Program-made: the position numbers and the translations under genes | Source: Gryganskiella cystojenkinii | Lineage: Eukaryota; Mortierellomycota; Mortierellomycetes; Mortierellales; Mortierellaceae | Assembly: GCA_015852425.1 (NCBI GenBank) | Contig: JAAAIG010000131.1 | Coordinates: forward strand, 5,387 to 56,177 | Reading direction: 5' to 3' | DNA length: 50,791 nt | Shown: one piece after another, positions 1 to 10,827 of the stretch | Layout of the letters: each line of letters starts with the position of its first letter | Position numbering within the stretch: position 1 is the first letter of the stretch | The notes under the pieces: generated by a model | Databases searched by the model: none | Told to the model about the DNA's origin: nothing | The model's input: only the letters and a program-made list of their open reading frames with translations

Positions 1-2
1 GG

Positions 3-122
3 AGGGGGGAGCTGTGGGTGAGCAAATTGAACTACCTTTTGCGCAGATTGCGAAAGATAACCTGTCCTGGAGAGTATTACTCCAGCGATAACGATAGTGA
101 TGACTTGGGACTCGGCCTATGA
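3..122 (+). CDS. Possible 3' end of an upstream gene (partial)
   Basis: An open frame enters from the left edge and runs 39 codons to a TGA at 120-122. The peptide has a basic stretch (KLNYLLRRLRK) followed by an acidic tail (YYSSDNDSDDLGLGL), a composition typical of a protein C-terminus. No family is recognised. It is too short to be certain: a chance open frame of this length is possible. If real, this gene is convergent with CTF18 across about 1.1 kb. Confidence 0.3.
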   Translation, partial: RGELWVSKLNYLLRRLRKITCPGEYYSSDNDSDDLGLGL

Positions 123-1202
123 TACAGAAAAACCATCATAGCGACAAACGATGTGAGAAGGTTGCAGGTGGAGAAGTGAAGGAGTGAGAATGTTTTGGAC
201 AGTATCGGGTATCACTCAGTCAGTCGATCTTCCACGACAACCACAGAGAGTGTAGAGCCTAGCTAGATCGCCTTCCTTGTTTGTCGCGCACAAGCAAGCA
301 GCGAGAGACAAGTTTTGCTGCTCCGTGCATGTTACATGATGCATGAGGTCTTTTCAAAAGAGAGACGGGTACCGAGAGCTGAGCCTGGAAATTCTGAGCA
401 GGTGATGTCCCTGAAAGATTGTTGGCTGATTTCGTATTATTTTACTCCTTTTTGATGATCAATCAGATATGGGGCATGATAACCATAGCATTTACCTCAG
501 CGGCTGCCCCCAATAGGACTCGCAACTCCATAGGTATATGAGGTATGAGAGGAAGTGACTGAGCGAAAAGAGATCAAATGAGAATGCGAGGGGGAGAGAA
601 ATTGCTGTCAATGAATGACGAAAGGTTGAAAAATGAGCAAGTGTCTCAGAACTGAACTCAAAGGAAGAAGGAGCGAATGTAAAAAGATGTCAGAGAGCAG
701 TAACCGAGCGACGGTCCTTGAGGAAAGGATGAATGTGAATGGCGATGAGAAATAAAGACGAGGAAGGAGCGTTAATGTGATGAGTAGCGAGTGAGTGATT
801 GAGTGAAGGTGTGAATGAACGAATTGCCCAAATCAAATTGAGGAGAATGATAACATTGTCCCGTCTCAAAAGTCGAAACACTTGTGACGACAATGAAAAA
901 TGAACCCTTTTTGGACTTCAAATCGCGCGAGCAGTCGCAGTCGTCGCACAAAAAAAAAGGCATCAAAAGTCGACCGAATTACGGTTCTTTTTTTTCGCCA
1001 AGGGAAAATCGCAGCCTCATCCTCGATCGCGACATTTTCCTGCTTCTCCTATTTTCTCTTTTCTTCCATGATATATCTTGTGATCTTCGAAGCGCGTTTG
1101 CCCTTTGTGTTGTGTTACGATCCAAAGATCTTTCTCGTTTTTTTTAATCTTCTTAGCAATAACTAGTCTATTGTACAATTTTACTCAAAATGAGAGTGCA
1201 CC
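123..1202. other. Intergenic region, no gene seen
   Basis: About 1.1 kb between the possible left-edge gene end and the CTF18 stop codon. It is purine-rich (many GAGTGA/GAGAGA-like runs between 540 and 830) and has short overlapping open frames on both strands with no protein-like composition. I see no RNA gene or clear repeat unit. Confidence 0.5.
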
Positions 1203-4200
1203 TCACAAAAGTTCGTTGATAAACACCTTGGCTTTGACAGCATTCGAGAATCCCTCGTTGAATTTGTACCAGATACGGGTCTTCTTCTTGGGCCGCGATT
1301 CCGGTACCAAAGAGGTTCCATCCAGAGACAGGGAGGTGCTTTCCTTGGATGTAATAGTTCGACCAAAGAAATCAACAGCCTCACGCTCAAGTTTATCCTG
1401 ATCCAGTTCCTTCGAAGCCCCAGCAGGTAGAGAAGCCGAGGCGGAGTCAAGACTACCGGATTTGGGATCGGGTCCACCGCCGTTCTTGGCAAAAAAGCTC
1501 GCCATCCTCTCCTCCTTTGCCAATTCGGCTTTCCGGACAATCTCCATCTCGATCTATTAGAATCAAAGCCAGAGGACAGTTAGCATTTTTTTTCTCTCCT
1601 TCTCATAGGATCACGACCACAACCTCGACTAAAAGAAAACATCATTTTTACCTCTTGAGCGATTAACTGCCTGGTCGCATAGCGGTTCGTCAACACACTC
1701 TTGAGTCCAATAGTCGAGAAATCACCCAATTTTTCAATCGATCTAGTTAGTTATGTAAAAGGCCATAATAAGATGCGTGTCAGTCAAAAATCCAATCATC
1801 ATCGCCATCCTCTTTCGCCGCTACCATCGCAACATCATCCGCCGACGAAAACTTACGGCTCCAGACGGTAAACAAACTGTCCATCCTCCGTCTTTTCCTG
1901 AACAAACGTCATCTGGAAGTAAATCATGATGTCGACCAAACGTTTCAAGACTGCGCGTTCCTCGGGTTTGATTAACTGCTTGTTCACAGGTCGTAGATGA
2001 GGCGACAGGATCCTAAGGAATGGTGCCAAAAACTCTGTCGCAAAATTGTTCTTGTGGAATTGTCTCTGCAGTCTTGCAGGCAAATTCAACGCCATGCCCT
2101 GGAGAATACTCTCGTTCGCCTTTTGCGCCACGAATGCCTGTTGAGAAATAAAGGTAGAATAAACAAGATTAGTACAACTCGTCATTCATCGATACTAGTG
2201 AAAATACACTAGCCTGTCTTAACCGTAGCAACAGGGCAAGCAGCTCTGTTCTTAGTAGTTACACGAATCATGTTAACAATTTTTTTTCTTCCTTACCTCA
2301 TAGTCCTTGCGCGGGTATTCAATCTTTTGTCGGACGCTTCCAGCAAAGAACCGATGGAAACTCACAAGCGCATAGGCCATATATCCTCCGACCTCATATT
2401 CGAAATTGGACGAGACTCGAGTGTTGAGTTGATCATAGAATGCTAGCCAATCCCCATTATCGACTACTTTGCTCATTGCGGTGTCGTGGAAGGTCATGGT
2501 CGGATAGTTCTCAAAACACCCTTGCATCAACTTGTCATAGTCTCCGTTGGTCTGGACCATTGTCACCATTCGACTGATGTATGTGTTGCTGTCATCTTTT
2601 GAACACATGCAAAATCATAGAACATAGTAAGTAGTAAATGAGTATGAGTGAGCAAGTTCTTGAGGTATATCGGATCGTCATTATAATGTGCGGAGGCAGC
2701 GGACAACTTTTTTACCTTTGACGAGCCCATCGCGCCCTTCTTCCATGACTTTCAACGAACTTCTTGCCTTCCTTGCATAAGGCGCCTGGAACAACTCTTC
2801 CCAGACCGAGAACAAGGACTTGCTCTGATCTTTTCGTCCAATCGTGGCCTTGCTCAACGCATCGACGGTCAGACCCTCTCCATGGGATTCACCCCGCAGA
2901 TTCTTCGGTCCCGCCGTACTCGTAGACGTAGCCGCCTCGATCGCCGACTCGCTCTTGTTCTTGATAAACTGCAACGTGTTCAGACACGATCGCATATCAC
3001 CCTCAGTCATCTCGTACAGGACTCCGAAAGCACGCGTATCACTGGGGACTTGCTCAATCTCACAAATCTGTTGCAGTCTTGTCACAACGGCGCGTACGGA
3101 CGGCTTTCGGAAGTTGTATATTTGAGCAATGACTCGCAGGGGCCGCAACACTGGTGCATATCTATTAAAATCACAGGGACAGAAAAGTTAAATTTCAGAG
3201 TCAACAGCTACAACAACAAAATATGGTGAGAGAGCACAGCATCGCATGGAACATCACAACGTACTGGTCGTTGCAAATACAGATGATGGGACGCAACAAC
3301 GGCTTTTTGGTAAACTTTTTCTTCTTGCCACCACCTCCTCCTGCAGAACCAGATTTCTCCTCGCCCGTGGAAGCCTCGACAGAGGCAAGGTCGACCAGCA
3401 GCTTGATAAAGCTCTGATCTCCTCCACTCGAGGAGACGCCATCAATCTCATCAATGATCAAAAGGTTGGGTCTGTCGCTTCCAAGAATCGACTGAATCTC
3501 CAGTGCAGCCTCGATTTTTCCTTTGACAGCGGCTCCGGTTCGATCATCACTAGCGTTGACCTCAATGACATTATACCCTGCTTGCTTCGCAATCACATGA
3601 GCCATAGTAGTCTTTCCCAGACCGGGAGGTCCTGTCAACATGAGCACCTTCCTGTCCGGCCGACCCAAAGGATCGGGCTTGCGGAACTAATTATTTTTGG
3701 ATTGAGAAATAAAGTCAGTTTGGTCATATGAGGTTGCCTATTTTTCCTTTCTGTCACGTATCCTCTTGGTTGTTACTCACATCCTTAAAGTCCCCGTGTT
3801 TCTTGTAATCGGGAATATGCTTCTTGAATTTACGACCAAAGACACACTGATCCCACTCCTTGATCCAGCTCAGAACTTCACGGTTGACACGCTATTTTGG
3901 ATTCAAAGTACAAGTTTTTTTTTTCCATTTAGTCTGTTACCCCTGGAATTCATGTTCTCGTCAACTGAGTCAACGTTTCAAGTAAATATTCCAACAAGAG
4001 CACAATATACCGTACCTCATCACCCATCAAATCTGTATATCGTTTGGGACGGTACTTGTCGAACCAGAGCCCCTGACTCACATCAGCAGTGGCATCGTTC
4101 TCGACCGCGCTAAAGTCGCCACTCTCAACGCGACGGAGTGCCAAATGTTTCTGCAGTCGAATCTCGGCATCCAGATCATCCATCATCCTATGAATCGGTT

Positions 4201-6006
4201 GACTCAACAATGGTTTCCGTCCCTGAGGGGTCGACATGAGTTCTTTCATATAATCATCCTATATATTCGAGGGGAAAAAAAGATGATGTTAGAGTGAGAG
4301 ATTGCCCCGCCATTCAGGACAACAGCACCAGTAGTTTTCGTTTCTCAGTTTCCCCCCTATTTTTACCTTTTCATGACTTGTGCGAACCCTCTTGGCCAAA
4401 TAGAGAGTCTTTCCAGAAGTGGTCTTGGCCCGGATGAACGCTCCAGTTACGGGTGGCACAGTATAGTCGATTTTGGGTTCTTCCGGTACCAGGGGTCTTC
4501 TAGGCTTGAGTGTTGATTTACCCCGTGATGTGGAGTTGGACGACGACGTTGTTGTTCCCAGCCTGGATTTCTTGCTCGCTTCTACAGACCGCGCCAGAGA
4601 GTCATCGTCCAACGCATAGGACTCTGCCAACAGTCGATCCACTTCCTCGAGCGAGGTCAGAGGTCTGGAAGAGGACGAGGAGGAGGACTCAGCGGAAGTA
4701 GCTGTGATAGGAAGAGTCGATTGTAGTGGTTGTTGTCGTCGTGGTACCCCTGTCGTCGTTGTCGTTGTCGCGGGTGGTGCCTCCGTTTTTCGTTTCTGGC
4801 CAACGTCGCTCGCATGCAAAAGCTCTTGCTCCTCGTATTCACCCATGAGGTAAAGCTCTTGTTCGTCGTCCATCATCTGTTCATCCTCCATGATCATATC
4901 CTCCAACATGGCATCATGTTGTCGAGCCGACATCTCCAACAGATCCTCTTGAAGTTGACTCGCGGCTGGGTCTTGACTCGTCATCAAAGATCCCGACTTT
5001 GACCATGATCCAGATCCAGATCCACCCGCTGCACCGCCCGTGAACGAGGAGGATCGACTGTAGACGTTAAACTTTGAGAGCGCCTGAGAGACAATCGTGG
5101 TACTGGATGTATCGGTGTGTGTGGTCTTGGTGGTCTCGGTCGGGACAAAGGCCTCTCCGGATTTGGTCCGATGACTTTGTGAGATACTCAAACGTTCCAG
5201 TCCAAGATCGTCGTGTTGTGGCTGTTGTGGCTGTTGTTGACCATGATGGGCGGATGATCCGAAAAGTGCTTCTTCCTCTTCTTCATCTTCCAAAGTCGAT
5301 TCCAAGAGAGGTATCCGTCTTGCGAACAAGGGTCGTTTGTTTTGTTCCAATTCTTGCTCCTCGTCCAGGTCACCGGGACCAAACTGGGCCATGAAATCGT
5401 CGTTGAAGAGACTATCGCTCTGAGCAAAGAGATCATCATCTTCTTCGTCGATCGGAGCGGGAATGTTGGAGGTGGTCGTTGGTGGTCGTGGTGTTGTTGT
5501 TGTCGACTTGAGTGTAGTGGCAGACAATGGCATATTGGGTGTCCTTGGTTCCAGGAACGAATCCGTGAATAATGATCTTGAGGGTGAACCAGGCGGCGTG
5601 GTCGACTCATCTGGCGCATAGAGTGTAGGCGCTGAGAAGCTCTGATCGATCTGAAGCTCCATCTTTTGGGACCCGAGTGTGGGCATGCTCAAAAGATCGG
5701 CGTCCTGGTCCTCATCCTCGTCGTCGTCATCCATATCATCGTCCGAGTCCATGATCAGGCGCCGTGTCCTTGTAGGTGTTGGAGTGGGCTTTATGGTATT
5801 AAGAGTGCTGTTGGTCGCCACAGACGAGCCCTGATCATTGGAGACGCTGAGAGAGTTGGACGGTTCTCGGAAGGTTGCTATGAATAATTGAAGTTGCAGT
5901 ATTAGTATATCTCTCAAGAGCAGAGGCGAGTTCATTCAGTATGCAACCTGACAATTGTCTATTGGCGTTTGTGATGAACACCAGGACACGTACAGTGTTC
6001 GGTCAT
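1203..6006 (-). CDS. CTF18: Chromosome transmission fidelity protein 18 (alternative RFC large subunit)
   Basis: AAA+ ATPase that replaces Rfc1 in the Ctf18-Dcc1-Ctf8 clamp loader, acting on PCNA at replication forks and in sister-chromatid cohesion. Ten exons on the minus strand: 6006-5994, 5877-4367, 4258-4016, 3891-3781, 3686-3265, 3161-2716, 2595-2297, 2137-1857, 1742-1652, 1553-1203; total 3768 nt, 1255 aa, all phases consistent. Residues 1 to about 500 are acidic and Ser/Gln-rich. An RFC-type box (FDKYRPKRYTDLMGDE) ends near 589, Walker A GPPGLGKT is at 645-652, the following NASDDR at 670-675, and Walker B LLIIDEID at 701-708. The C-terminus keeps the IWYKFNEGFSNAV block that in yeast recruits Dcc1-Ctf8. 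These blocks separate it from Rfc1. The start is a 13-nt first exon; an alternative start inside the open 5' part of exon 2 is possible. Confidence 0.93.
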
Positions 6007-6357
6007 GGTGAGCTATGCTGAAACAGAATTATAAAGTATTTGGTCGCGAATTCTTGAAGGAGGGATGATGTCCTTTGACCGAGGTGCAGTAGATGGCGAT
6101 CGTCCTCGGAGGGGAAGTGGCGAAAGAGAGAAGAAATGTCGAAATGAACAAAAATGAACCGTTTGTCGAGAAAAAAAAAGAAAACGAAACGCGTCTTTCC
6201 TTGAAAAAAAGAACAAAAGAAACAAACAATTGTTCCTGAAAGTCACGTGTTTTAATTTAATTCCTTGTTTTTTTCGCAGTCCAACCGCTTCATGCTTTTA
6301 CGCGCCAGTTCTTCACCTCTCTTTCAAGTCCATCAGTCTTTGAGGACCAAGTAAAGA
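6007..6357. promoter_or_regulatory. Divergent promoter region, CTF18 / orphan gene
   Basis: A 351-bp space between two divergent starts. It has an A-rich/T-rich centre (about 6170-6280) and no convincing TATA box. Both genes probably start from it; this is inferred from layout only. Confidence 0.4.
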
Positions 6358-6965
6358 ATGCAGGACACGAACTCAACTACAAAGGCAGACAAAGAGGAAC
6401 GGCCAAAAAAGGAGGATACAACATTGACAAGTAGTCATTCAATTGAGGTGGCCACCGAGATTTCCATGACCAAATCACATTCAACCGTCACTCGGAATCC
6501 TTCGACCACCAAACGGAATGCGGAGCAGTCAACAGACGAACTCGATAGCCAAGAGCGAGCACCATTATCATCATCAAAACAAGCAAAAACAACATCTATA
6601 TCAATAGTGTCAACAGCGGACAAGCACACTGACCATAATCACTCACCCTCAATACCCAAAGGTATTGCATTTGGCAGGAGCATAATAACCGTTTTTTTGT
6701 TGACAGCCCGCGCAACCATAGGCTGATCATGGACTGACCCGTCACTCCAATCCCCTTCCTCCCGTCATTCGATACACCAAAACTAGAAGTTGATAATGGC
6801 AATGACAAAGAAATCCAGTCGCCCACCAAGGACAATGACAAACCCGAAACTGATAATGATGATGCTGACGCAGCGAAGCAGCGGGCCAAGGGCCGGAAAT
6901 GGAGACGCAAACAAAAGAAAAAAGTCAAGATGGACAACTGGAAGCAAGCCGCAGGGTTGAGATGA
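6358..6965 (+). CDS. Small Ser/Thr-rich protein with basic C-terminus, unknown function
   Basis: Not recognised. Two exons, 6358-6661 and 6787-6965 (483 nt, 160 aa). The intron has a GTATTG donor, CTGAC about 35 nt before the acceptor, and a CTAG acceptor. Reading through it meets a stop, and splicing joins the frames (AAA G^AA GTT). The first 100 residues are Lys/Ser/Thr/Glu-rich and look disordered; the middle is Asp/Asn-rich; the end is strongly basic (KGRKWRRKQKKKVKMDNWK) and may act as a nuclear localisation or RNA-binding tail. There are no membrane segments or signal peptide. It is divergent from CTF18 and tail-to-tail with the DUF202 gene, 116 nt apart. The gene model rests on splice logic and codon-like composition; function is open. 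Confidence 0.55.
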
Positions 6966-7081
6966 GCAACAGAGGCGGGGAAAAAAAATGGAGTTTTTCA
7001 TCGCCTTGTAATTAAATATTTAATATTGTACAATAATCACGACCCTACAGCTTTTCCCTTCACTACTAGTCTCCACCTGGT

Positions 7082-7936
7082 TTATTTGGACCGACCTTGC
7101 AGAATGACAATGATGAAACAGGCGAGCAAAACACCCATGACGGTCACAGTTGCAATGATGACACTGCCTCGACTGGCCGGGAACTGTCCATAAGAAAGCA
7201 CACTCTGGTTATGGAAATATCTTGATGTTCCTATCCAGAGAAACATGATCCCCAGCGCAACGAAAGATCCGCCCAAGGGGCGACCAAGTTCCGAGACCTT
7301 GATGAGTTCATTCGAGGGGGGCTGCCCATTCGCTGCGGAGCTCTGAAGTCTGAACAACTGGGTCACGGCGACACCGACGGTGATCAACGAAAGAGACGAC
7401 CTGAGCCAGGCCAGGTACGTGCGTTCGTTTGCGAGATGGTCTCGAGCGATGGATCCCTTGTTCTCGAGAATTAGCGAGGGCGAATAGTCGCTATAGAGCT
7501 GTTTTAAAAAAGTCGAGACTGTGGTTGTCCACTTGACAGGCTGGTCAGGGTTCTCGGGGACGATCAGACGGCCTCCAGGTCCTGTGTCTCTTCTTGTCAA
7601 GGTTCTTGGGGGCGGCGTGTCTGTGGAAAGGTTTGAGAGCATGCCTGCGGTGGTAGCGTTCGAGCATTGAGGTAGAGAGGTTCCTGTACCTGCGGCAATT
7701 CCAGAGTTGGTAGGAGCGGAAGAAGTCAAGGGTTTGCTGTCGAGTCTGTTGCGGAGTTGATTTGCGGTGGTCGTGTTGCCCGCACTTGGCCCCTGCTGAT
7801 TCTGGTCAGAAGGTACGGCAAGGTTTTCCTTGCTCTTGATGCTGGAATGAAAAGACACGCTTGTGCCGAGAGAAGGGTAAGTTGGGGGTGAGCGGGCTGC
7901 ACCTGTGTCGAGGGGATGTAGCCGCGGTTCTGCCAT
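7082..7936 (-). CDS. DUF202-domain membrane protein
   Basis: Single exon, 284 aa. The N-terminal 150 residues are polar, Pro/Ser/Thr/Gln-rich and probably cytosolic. A DUF202 (YidH-like) domain follows: the RDHLANERTYLAWLRSSLSL block is the family signature, the same fold seen at the membrane end of yeast VTC proteins. Three hydrophobic segments can be seen (around LSLITVGVAVTQLF, GSFVALGIMFLWIG and VIIATVTVMGVLLACFIIVI). Biochemical function is not established for this family. The start MAEPRL was chosen because the longer in-frame upstream extension is a low-complexity Phe/Ser/Pro run that looks like untranslated pyrimidine-rich leader. Divergent from the F-box gene across about 290 bp. Confidence 0.82.
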   Translation of the reverse strand: MAEPRLHPLDTGAARSPPTYPSLGTSVSFHSSIKSKENLAVPSDQNQQGPSAGNTTTANQLRNRLDSKPLTSSAPTNSGIAAGTGTSLPQCSNATTAGMLSNLSTDTPPPRTLTRRDTGPGGRLIVPENPDQPVKWTTTVSTFLKQLYSDYSPSLILENKGSIARDHLANERTYLAWLRSSLSLITVGVAVTQLFRLQSSAANGQPPSNELIKVSELGRPLGGSFVALGIMFLWIGTSRYFHNQSVLSYGQFPASRGSVIIATVTVMGVLLACFIIVILQGRSK

Positions 7937-8223
7937 TATGTGGGCAAAGAAGAGAGTGAATGGAGGGCAGAATGGGATGAAGGACAAAAAGACAGAATGC
8001 GACAAAAAGGGGGACAATGACCGTGCGAAGAAAGAGAATCAAATAGGAAAAAAACGTGAGCAGAAAAGAAAGGGCAAGGGAAAATGAGGGAGAGAACAGA
8101 GACCCACAGACAAGCAAACAAATAGGCTTTGAGAGGACCCACATTCTCGTTTCCCATCAAACACACCTTTCCCATTTCCACTCTCCCAAACATCAAAAAA
8201 GAGAAGCCTTTGCCTCATCCTCA
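7937..8223. promoter_or_regulatory. Divergent promoter, DUF202 gene / F-box gene
   Basis: A 287-bp region between two divergent starts. On the + strand the last 80 bp before the F-box gene are C/T-rich, a common fungal transcription-start setting. No TATA box stands out. Confidence 0.45.
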
Positions 8224-8235
8224 ATGAGATCATGA
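8224..8235 (+). promoter_or_regulatory. Mini-uORF overlapping the F-box start codon
   Basis: ATG AGA TCA TGA encodes Met-Arg-Ser-stop. Its TGA (8233-8235) overlaps the main ATG (8232-8234) as ATGA. If the transcript starts upstream, this arrangement suits termination-reinitiation or dampened translation of the F-box protein. The overlap is seen directly; the regulatory role is inferred. Confidence 0.45.
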
Positions 8236-10412
8236 CCCCACCACCGTCTCAAGATCGTCATCATACCCCGCCGCTGCCATCAAGGTCCTCCCTCTCCTCC
8301 TCTTCGTCTTCCTCAATCTCATCTCCACTACTCCAACACAAACCGAAACATTCCTCCCCCCCTGTCTTTGACATTCCAGAACTTCTCCGGCCTATCCTCT
8401 CTTTACTCTCGCCTCATGACCTCCTCCAGTGCCTCACACTTTCGCATGCATTCCATGACCAATGTATCCCCGTCCTGTGGTCCTCCATTATCATCATGAA
8501 CAGTTTTCAGTTTCATCGATTCAAATCCTCAGCTGCACAGCAAGCCCTGGTCCGTTACGCGCACCACGTCCGTCTCCTCAGGACCCAGTATTTCAGCACC
8601 CTTCAATTTTTTTTGAGACCGGAAGTGGACTGCCGAAACCTCGCCGTCATCGATTTCCCCAAACCCTGTCATTTCCTCGATCCAGATATACCCCGAGGAC
8701 TGATCGTAGAAGAGGAGAGCGATGGGATCAGGAATAGGAAACAACCAATATTATCACGCGCAGAAAAGGATTCAACACAGAGCTCAGGGCCAGTCCCTAT
8801 GGATCAAGACCTGGTCCTCGAGGACATTGACATGATGATCTCAAGAAACACTCATCATCAAGATCGAGTACGCAAAGCCGTGGGTCTCTTTGACGAGAAC
8901 TTATTGGTGACCCTGCTCGAAAAGTGCTCTCGACTCCAATCTTTCACATGGGTCGGTTTCCCGTTCAACCACGATCAATTGATCAATAAACTCGCCAACA
9001 AGCTCATGCCCTCAACAACAGGACTCTCGACACCTACCACAGCTATTGGCTCCTTTACAAGCTTGAGAAAGCTGGAGCTGACGAACCAGAACTATTGTCG
9101 ACTCAAGGCTTCGTCGATCGAATATCTTCTGAACCACTGTCCGCCCCATCTGGAAGAACTGTTGTTGACCATCTCGTTTGGTAGTAGAGCCGAGGTCGAC
9201 ATTGCCACCACCGCCATCACCATCACCGAGGTGGAGCAAAGCGAAGAACAAGCAGTTCTCGACGAGGAATCCACGATGACTACGGCGGATCAAGAACAGA
9301 ACGCCGACTCGATGGCCATGGTCATCGACATCGATACAAAATCTCGTACGACAACAACTGCAACAACGATGAGTCTACGGAAACTTGCGATCAGAGGCGA
9401 TCTAAGTGGACCGGGCAACCTTATTTGGCTATCGCTTCTTCGCCAATGCTCTCAACTTCGGACTGTTTGGGTCGATATCTTTAAGGACACGACCCTGGAA
9501 CAATTGGCCTCGACCTTAACTTCAGCCTGCCCCCTCATCACCGAGATCTCTTTACAATGCATGACAGCCCGACCTCAGGACGACGCCAGGATTGCAGAGG
9601 TCATCCAAGCCAGCAAGATTGGTTGGAAAAATCTTTCGTTATCATTTTTCCATGGTCTAGGTCCACTCTCGACCGCGGCGTTGCTCAAGCATTCCGCCTC
9701 ACTGGAAAGTCTTGTGCTCGAGGAATGTGATGGCTTTGGCAGCGATGAGGTTCAGGCCATACTGAGTTCCTGTCCGAACCTTCGAATCCTCCGCGCCATG
9801 ACCTCGAACGGGTCACACTTCACAAGCACCGTTTACCTGGATGCCCGCGAGATGATCGATTCGCCCTGGATCTGTCATAAACTCGAGGAACTCAAGCTCG
9901 AAATCACAGGGTTTGCAAGACCGGACCAGAAAATCGATCAATACGATAATCCGCTCACGGGACCTTTGCACGATGGGACCATCCAGGGGTTTGATCTTCA
10001 ACAACTCGTCTACAAACAACTCGGGGAACTTCGGCGCCTCAAAGTCCTTTGGCTCGGTCACGACAAACAAGATCTGGACGACGAGGAAAACTATTTCCCA
10101 TTACCGGACGGTCGTTTCAAGTACATTGATCCCGAGGTTCAACACACCTGCCTCGAGTTCTCGTTGAAATCTGGATTGGCGTTGCTGGCAGGCCTCAAGG
10201 ATTTGAGGTCGTTGAACCTGGATCGGATGAAGACCCGGATTGGGTTGGGCGAGATCCAGTGGATGGTGGCGCAATGGCCTAAGCTGGAGCGGATCATTGG
10301 ATTGGTGATCCAGGGTGACCCCGTGCCGAAGCATGTTCAATGGTTGTACGATAACAGACCCGATATCGACTTGCCTCCGGTCCTGGGTAGTTTTACCAGC
10401 GGGTTCATTTAA
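8232..10412 (+). CDS. F-box / leucine-rich-repeat protein
   Basis: Single exon, 726 aa. After a Pro/Ser-rich start, residues about 46-87 (FDIPELLRPILSLLSPHD onward) form an F-box, which in this family binds Skp1 in SCF ubiquitin ligases. The rest holds irregular leucine-rich repeats, for example LEELLLTISF, LESLVLEECDGFG, CPNLRILRA, LEELKLEITGF and LRSLNLDRM, which would select the substrate. An acidic low-complexity insert lies near residues 325-380. The substrate cannot be told from sequence. Large families of such F-box/LRR proteins are common in early-diverging fungi. Translation may be affected by the overlapping MRS uORF. The 3' neighbour is another LRR-like gene in convergent orientation. 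Confidence 0.82.
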   Translation: MTPPPSQDRHHTPPLPSRSSLSSSSSSSISSPLLQHKPKHSSPPVFDIPELLRPILSLLSPHDLLQCLTLSHAFHDQCIPVLWSSIIIMNSFQFHRFKSSAAQQALVRYAHHVRLLRTQYFSTLQFFLRPEVDCRNLAVIDFPKPCHFLDPDIPRGLIVEEESDGIRNRKQPILSRAEKDSTQSSGPVPMDQDLVLEDIDMMISRNTHHQDRVRKAVGLFDENLLVTLLEKCSRLQSFTWVGFPFNHDQLINKLANKLMPSTTGLSTPTTAIGSFTSLRKLELTNQNYCRLKASSIEYLLNHCPPHLEELLLTISFGSRAEVDIATTAITITEVEQSEEQAVLDEESTMTTADQEQNADSMAMVIDIDTKSRTTTTATTMSLRKLAIRGDLSGPGNLIWLSLLRQCSQLRTVWVDIFKDTTLEQLASTLTSACPLITEISLQCMTARPQDDARIAEVIQASKIGWKNLSLSFFHGLGPLSTAALLKHSASLESLVLEECDGFGSDEVQAILSSCPNLRILRAMTSNGSHFTSTVYLDAREMIDSPWICHKLEELKLEITGFARPDQKIDQYDNPLTGPLHDGTIQGFDLQQLVYKQLGELRRLKVLWLGHDKQDLDDEENYFPLPDGRFKYIDPEVQHTCLEFSLKSGLALLAGLKDLRSLNLDRMKTRIGLGEIQWMVAQWPKLERIIGLVIQGDPVPKHVQWLYDNRPDIDLPPVLGSFTSGFI

Positions 10413-10827
10413 AGGAGGACCCTTCCCCCTCTCTCTCTGTAGATTCTGTATAGTTTTCTTCATTTTTTTTTTTTTTTTTGAACAAAATACCATTCCTTTT
10501 TGCATTTCTAACACCTCTTGAAACTATGAAAGATACCAATGATTCATCCTCATATGCTTTCTCTTGTCGTCTGCCAAACCCGTACATGCAATTTTTTGCT
10601 CCGCTATGGACCGGCGATCAGTCAAGTAAGTTGGAAACCAAAACGACTGAAAGAGCAAAGAGACAGAACTGTTATTGGTACAAAACTAAAACGTAAAAGA
10701 AGTGGAGTGGAGCAGAGTAGAGCAGAGTACAGTAGAGTAGAGTAGAGTAGAGTAGAGTAGAGTAGAGTAGGGAGAAGGGGGTCGACTATTCTAAGAAAAA
10801 AAATAAGAAGTCGACTTGTTTTGTCTA
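10413..10827. other. Convergent intergenic spacer with microsatellite
   Basis: Spacer between two convergent genes (F-box and LRR-like). It begins with a T-rich stretch (10460-10480) likely used for 3' end formation and holds the GAGTA repeat listed separately. No gene is seen. Confidence 0.5.
10703..10770 (+). repeat. Pentanucleotide microsatellite (AGAGT)n
   Basis: A tandem array of AGAGT units. The first units are imperfect (GGAGT, GCAGAGT, ACAGT) and then become perfect AGTAG/AGAGT copies up to about 10769. Degeneration at the 5' edge suggests an expanding core with older flanks. Confidence 0.85.
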
